In this document: positions 60,959 through 64,000 of the stretch, one piece after another
How positions within the stretch are numbered: position 1 is the stretch's first letter
Layout: each line of letters opens with the position of its first letter
Assembly (NCBI RefSeq): GCF_013170805.1
Contig: NZ_CP051293.1
Location: forward strand, 6,268,001 to 6,332,000
DNA length: 64,000 nucleotides
DNA from: Mesorhizobium sp. NZP2077
GTDB lineage: Bacteria > Pseudomonadota > Alphaproteobacteria > Rhizobiales > Rhizobiaceae
Direction of reading: 5' to 3'
Notes under the pieces: model-generated
What the model was told of the DNA's origin: nothing
Database searches by the model: none
The model's input: only the letters and a program-made list of their open reading frames with translations
Position numbers and translations under genes: made by a program

Positions 60959-61183
60959 TTAGCCACCCTCAGAACGCTTTGCCTTGGCGAAGCCCCGATC
61001 CGTCGCCATGAACCGCTCCAACATCGCGACGATCAGGCGCGGCGCATCGGCGGGTCGTTGCCCCGCGTCGCGGCCGAGGATTTCGGCATAAGCGGTCAGG
61101 TCACGATGCAATGGCGCGGGGAGTTCCACCATGACCTTGACAGGCTTGTCGTCGGCGATTGGCCCCAGTTTCAGCTTGGCCAT
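60959..61183 (-). CDS. DUF2274 conjugation-associated protein
   Basis: 74-aa protein, MAKLKLGPIADDKPVKVMVE, LPAPLHRDLTAYAEILGRDA and QRPADAPRLIVAMLERFMAT. Family is typically encoded right after trbI in ICE/plasmid transfer regions and carries an RHH-like pattern. ATG 61183 lies one base after the TrbI stop codon (61185-61187), with the GGAGG-type site inside the trbI end, indicating coupling. Confidence 0.85.
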   Translation of the reverse strand: MAKLKLGPIADDKPVKVMVELPAPLHRDLTAYAEILGRDAGQRPADAPRLIVAMLERFMATDRGFAKAKRSEGG

Positions 61184-61184
61184 T

Positions 61185-62429
61185 TCAGCCTCCGTAAGGT
61201 TCAAGCACGAGATCGCGCGTGACGATGACATGCACCGGGTATCCCGGTCGGATGGTGAGCGTCGGCGCTATGTTGAGCTGTCGCTGGACGATCTGCTGGC
61301 CTGTCTGGCTGATGCTGTCGGACGCACCCTGGCGCAGAGCGCGCATGATGTCGCTCTCCTGGCTCGACGAGCCTGCCTGCGCCCCGATGCTCAGAACCGT
61401 GGAAAGTGCCGCAGCCTTGAACAGCTCGCCCCAATGATAGTCGACCCCATCCTCGAGGCCAGCATAGCCCTCGGCGTCCGCGCCAGGTTCACGCTCCAGG
61501 ACGACGGAGCGGCCGTCAGGAAAAATCAGCCTGGTCCAGACCAGCAACACGCGACGCTGGCCGAAGCCGACACCATTGTCATACTGGCCGATGAGGCGCG
61601 TGCCCTGCGGCACGAGAAGGATGTGGCCGGTGGGGCTGTCATAGACATTCTCCGTCACCTGCGCGGTAATCTGGCCCGGCAGGTCGGAGCGAATCCCGGT
61701 GATGAGGGCGGCCGCGATGACCGCGCCCGCCTGCAGGACGTTTTTCGATACCGGCGCCGCGACGCGATCAGGCGAGACAGTGCCTTTGTCCGCCGGCTGA
61801 TCGAGGAACGCGCGCTGTCGGTCCTGCGCCGAGGGCGTGGCTGGCTGCGGCACAAGGCCAAGGCTGGAGAGGTCGACCTCCGGTGGGGTGCCTGTCATCG
61901 GCTGAGCGGCGGTCGCGTCACTTGCGGGCCGCGTTTGCGTGGACGCGAACAGGCGCGCGGTCCTCGCCGCTTCCAGCTCCTGCTCCCGGCGCTGCTCCTC
62001 CGGGTCCGGTCCAATGGGGCCTGTCGACAGCGCGGGGCCGCCATTCTGTGCGGCGAGGATCGGGCGGCCAAGATCGCCGGGAAGCGGTGGGCCGAGTTTC
62101 GGAACGCCCGCATAGTCCTTCGGCAGGCCGGCGAGCCCATCCGGCGTCGAACGATTGTCGGTCGAATACAGTTCCTGACCCTCGCCTTGCTGACGATTCT
62201 GCAGCGCGTAAATCAGCGCACCGCCGACAGCGAGGCTTGCGGCGAGCCCCAATCCGGCCAGCGCCTTGCGGGACAGACGCGTTGCGCGCGGCGGCTCGGG
62301 GCGCAGCCGCATGGCCGCAGCCGGCTCGCCTCTCAACAGCGGGGAACCATTATCGGCCGGGGCCTCCGGCCACGTGTCCTCCACCAGCCCCCGCCCCCCT
62401 TCCTTCCCGGGATCCAATCTGTCGCTCAT
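61185..62429 (-). CDS. trbI: Conjugal transfer protein TrbI
   Basis: 414-aa VirB10-like core component of the type IV secretion channel. A cytoplasmic Pro/Arg-rich N-terminus precedes one membrane helix (about 57-75, ALAGLGLAASLAVGGALIYA), a periplasmic linker, and the beta-barrel/antenna region with QITAQVTENVYDSPTGHILL then VPQGTRLIGQYDNGVGFGQR and the C-terminal HVIVTRDLVLEPY. Start overlaps the TrbG stop (ATGA). Confidence 0.9.
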   Translation of the reverse strand: MSDRLDPGKEGGRGLVEDTWPEAPADNGSPLLRGEPAAAMRLRPEPPRATRLSRKALAGLGLAASLAVGGALIYALQNRQQGEGQELYSTDNRSTPDGLAGLPKDYAGVPKLGPPLPGDLGRPILAAQNGGPALSTGPIGPDPEEQRREQELEAARTARLFASTQTRPASDATAAQPMTGTPPEVDLSSLGLVPQPATPSAQDRQRAFLDQPADKGTVSPDRVAAPVSKNVLQAGAVIAAALITGIRSDLPGQITAQVTENVYDSPTGHILLVPQGTRLIGQYDNGVGFGQRRVLLVWTRLIFPDGRSVVLEREPGADAEGYAGLEDGVDYHWGELFKAAALSTVLSIGAQAGSSSQESDIMRALRQGASDSISQTGQQIVQRQLNIAPTLTIRPGYPVHVIVTRDLVLEPYGG

Positions 62430-63565
62430 GATCGCGGCCCTCCGCTGTCTGTTCGGAGGTTCGTCGCCTGACGGGTCTCACTAGGGCTACGCATCCATGA
62501 AAATCGACTGCTCCTCACCCCATCGGTGCGGGAGATGCGGATGCGCTGCTGGTTCTTGCCTGCGCCGAACCGCAGTTCGGCGGCGGCAAACAGCCGGTCG
62601 ACAATCATGTAGTTGCCACGCACGCGATAGTTCACCAGCTCGGACGTGTCGCCTTCCGGCCCGACCACGAAGAGTGGCGGCATCTCGCCCAGGCCGATGC
62701 CGCGCGGAAACTCGATGAACACCTGCCTGCCATCGTCGAAGGCGCGCAACGGCCGCCACGGTGCGCGATCGCCTGTCACCTCGTAGCGGAAATTGACGCG
62801 AGACAGATCGACGCCAGTCGAGACCGGCTGCGCAGCCTCGGCCTGCTGGTTCTGACGGCGCAAGGCGATCAGCTGGTCCTGCGGGTATTGCCAGGAAACG
62901 GATGCCATATAGGTCGACGGCGTCGAGCGCAGTTCCATGTGATAGGTGCGCCGATCGGTGTTGATGACGAGATTGGTTGTCAGGTCCGCCCGCGTCGGCT
63001 TGACGAGGATGTGGATTTGCTTGGTCCCGCCAACACCGCTCTCGGTATCGCCGATGATCCAGCGCACAGTGTCGCCGGCGGCGACGGGACCGGAGCCGAC
63101 GAGTTGTTCGCCGGATTGCAGGGCGATGTCGGTGATCTGTCCCGGCGAGGTATAGACCTGATAGAGCGCGCCATCGACGAAGGGATAGAGCTGCATCGAG
63201 TTGATGAAGCCGTTGCGGACAGGCTGGACGCGCGCAGCGGCGTTGGCGAGATTCACGCGCGCCGTCGGATCGGTCGGTTCCGGCTCGGGCTTTGCGTCCT
63301 TGCCGACCGGCTTCAACTGGCCGGGAAGCGGCAGCGGCTTAGACAGTTCCACTACCTTGACGGGCGGGGGCGGATCGATCGCCTGCACGGCCGGGACCGG
63401 ATCGTCATAGGAAATCTCCGGCGGCTTCTGCCTGGTGGCACAGCCTGCAAGCGCCGACGTGCAAAGCAGAAGGGCGGGAAAGGCTATCTTGCGGAAAGCC
63501 GGCACTGCGTGGATCAGGAAAGCCGGACGCCCCAAGAGGGCGTCCTTGAAGAGTGCGGGCGTCAT
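62426..63565 (-). CDS. trbG: Conjugal transfer lipoprotein TrbG
   Basis: 379-aa VirB9-like channel component. The N-terminal signal has a lipobox (ALAGCATR), so it is an outer-membrane-associated lipoprotein. Motifs: VNLANAAARVQPVRNGFINS, MQLYPFVDGALYQVYTSPGQ, ITDIALQSGE and VNYRVRGNYMIVDRLFAAAE, the VirB9 C-domain. A tail beyond ISRTDG (about 30 residues) is longer than I recall for relatives. ATG 63565 overlaps the TrbF stop (ATGA), so start is firm. Confidence 0.9.
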   Translation of the reverse strand: MTPALFKDALLGRPAFLIHAVPAFRKIAFPALLLCTSALAGCATRQKPPEISYDDPVPAVQAIDPPPPVKVVELSKPLPLPGQLKPVGKDAKPEPEPTDPTARVNLANAAARVQPVRNGFINSMQLYPFVDGALYQVYTSPGQITDIALQSGEQLVGSGPVAAGDTVRWIIGDTESGVGGTKQIHILVKPTRADLTTNLVINTDRRTYHMELRSTPSTYMASVSWQYPQDQLIALRRQNQQAEAAQPVSTGVDLSRVNFRYEVTGDRAPWRPLRAFDDGRQVFIEFPRGIGLGEMPPLFVVGPEGDTSELVNYRVRGNYMIVDRLFAAAELRFGAGKNQQRIRISRTDGVRSSRFSWMRSPSETRQATNLRTDSGGPRS

Positions 63566-64000
63566 TGTCCAAGCTCCTTCGACCAATTGATGGCGTTGAT
63601 GTAGATGCCAAGCGGGTTCTTCCTCAGCGTGTCGGCGTCGCGCGGGGGCTGGACGACAGTGGTGAGAATGGCGGACCAGCGCTCGGTTGAAGCGAGGGAG
63701 CCGTCCTGATAGCGGCGTTCGACCCAGGCGATGCGGAAGCTCACTGGGGATGCGCGGATCACCGACGAAACGTCGACGGCGACCTGCTGCTTGCCCACTT
63801 TGGTGAACGGGTCATTGCCGCGCGCATAATCGTTGAGCGCCAACGCCCCGCCTTGTGTCGTGAAGTCATAGGCGCGCAGCCAGTTCTGCCGCAGGATGAT
63901 CGGATCGGCGGGGATCGACCTCACCTGTTCGATGAAGTGCGCCAGGTAGAAAGCAACTTGCGGATCGTTGGGCTGATAGTCAGCGACCGCCGGCGCCACA
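63562..64000 (-). CDS. trbF: Conjugal transfer protein TrbF, C-terminal part
   Basis: VirB8-like inner-membrane component; the window ends inside the gene. The visible 145 residues are the periplasmic domain: PAVADYQPNDPQVAFYLAHF, IEQVRSIPADPIILRQNWLR, AYDFTTQGGALALNDYARGN and SFRIAWVERRY; typical proteins start with a cytoplasmic tail and one membrane helix, here beyond the right edge. Stop overlaps the TrbG start. The order F, G, I, DUF2274 matches ICE-type trb operons. Confidence 0.85.
   Translation of the reverse strand, partial: VAPAVADYQPNDPQVAFYLAHFIEQVRSIPADPIILRQNWLRAYDFTTQGGALALNDYARGNDPFTKVGKQQVAVDVSSVIRASPVSFRIAWVERRYQDGSLASTERWSAILTTVVQPPRDADTLRKNPLGIYINAINWSKELGQ

Noticed and set aside
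1..64000. CRISPR arrays, tRNA or rRNA genes
   Set aside because: No regularly spaced repeats and no cloverleaf or rRNA segments were recognised by eye; this was not a computed scan.

Overview
The window looks like an accessory or mobile stretch of a rhizobial (Mesorhizobium-like, Hyphomicrobiales) genome. Reasons: GC-rich codon use throughout the coding regions, a MucR/Ros-type regulator, several class III adenylate cyclases of the N-terminal-cyclase type common in Mesorhizobium/Bradyrhizobium, a HAF-repeat remnant, TRAP and GntR/FCD sugar-acid modules, IS66/IS5/IS701/IS630 elements, and a Trb conjugation operon at the right edge. The genus is inferred from gene families, not from any marker gene. 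I found no rRNA, tRNA or CRISPR array.

Layout. 0-10.5 kb: start of a sugar ABC permease, a GntR regulator with a perfect inverted repeat, the tail of an ABC ATPase next to an IS701-family element (CTAG duplication), two class III cyclases (one fused to an alpha/beta hydrolase), an IS5-family element, a HAF-repeat pseudogene, an orphan polyamine-type binding protein and a tyrosine recombinase with a changed catalytic residue. 10.6-18.5 kb: a compact, translationally coupled cluster of LysR, Ldh-type dehydrogenase, unknown 549-aa protein, DUF3726 protein and SABATH-type methyltransferase, divergent from an aldehyde dehydrogenase and an M19 dipeptidase. This is the best candidate for an uncharacterised pathway. 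18.7-23.5 kb: CHASE2 adenylate cyclase plus secreted protein, divergent from a secreted caspase-like protein. 23.5-30.7 kb: decayed genes, small genes and a complete IS66 element whose insertion split a small open reading frame that I could rejoin in frame.

30.7-44.7 kb: a sugar-acid or related carboxylate catabolic region: DapA-family aldolase, hydantoinase B and A, 4-oxalocrotonate tautomerase-like protein, UxaA/GarD-type dehydratase, GntR regulator, sialyltransferase-like protein, aldehyde dehydrogenase, TRAP transporter (DctM, DctQ, DctP) and a second DapA-family aldolase. A 12-base motif near the regulator recurs in variant form before the TRAP operon, suggesting one regulon. 44.7-50.7 kb: response-regulator remnant, an AmiC-like binding protein without signal peptide, a small protein, a tandem HD-type/LuxR protein and a cyclase-TPR protein. 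51-60 kb: HNH pseudogene, then detoxification-type genes (a hydrolase lacking its nucleophile, SnoaL-like, HD hydrolase, two NmrA-like reductases, haloalkane dehalogenase, VOC protein) around two TetR regulators, each beside a palindrome. 60.3-64 kb: MucR-type regulator, then DUF2274, TrbI, TrbG and the end of TrbF, pointing to an integrative and conjugative element or plasmid-type transfer region.

A recurrent 20-27 base hairpin-like intergenic sequence (GTCCGCT...AGCGGAC type) occurs in several otherwise empty gaps.
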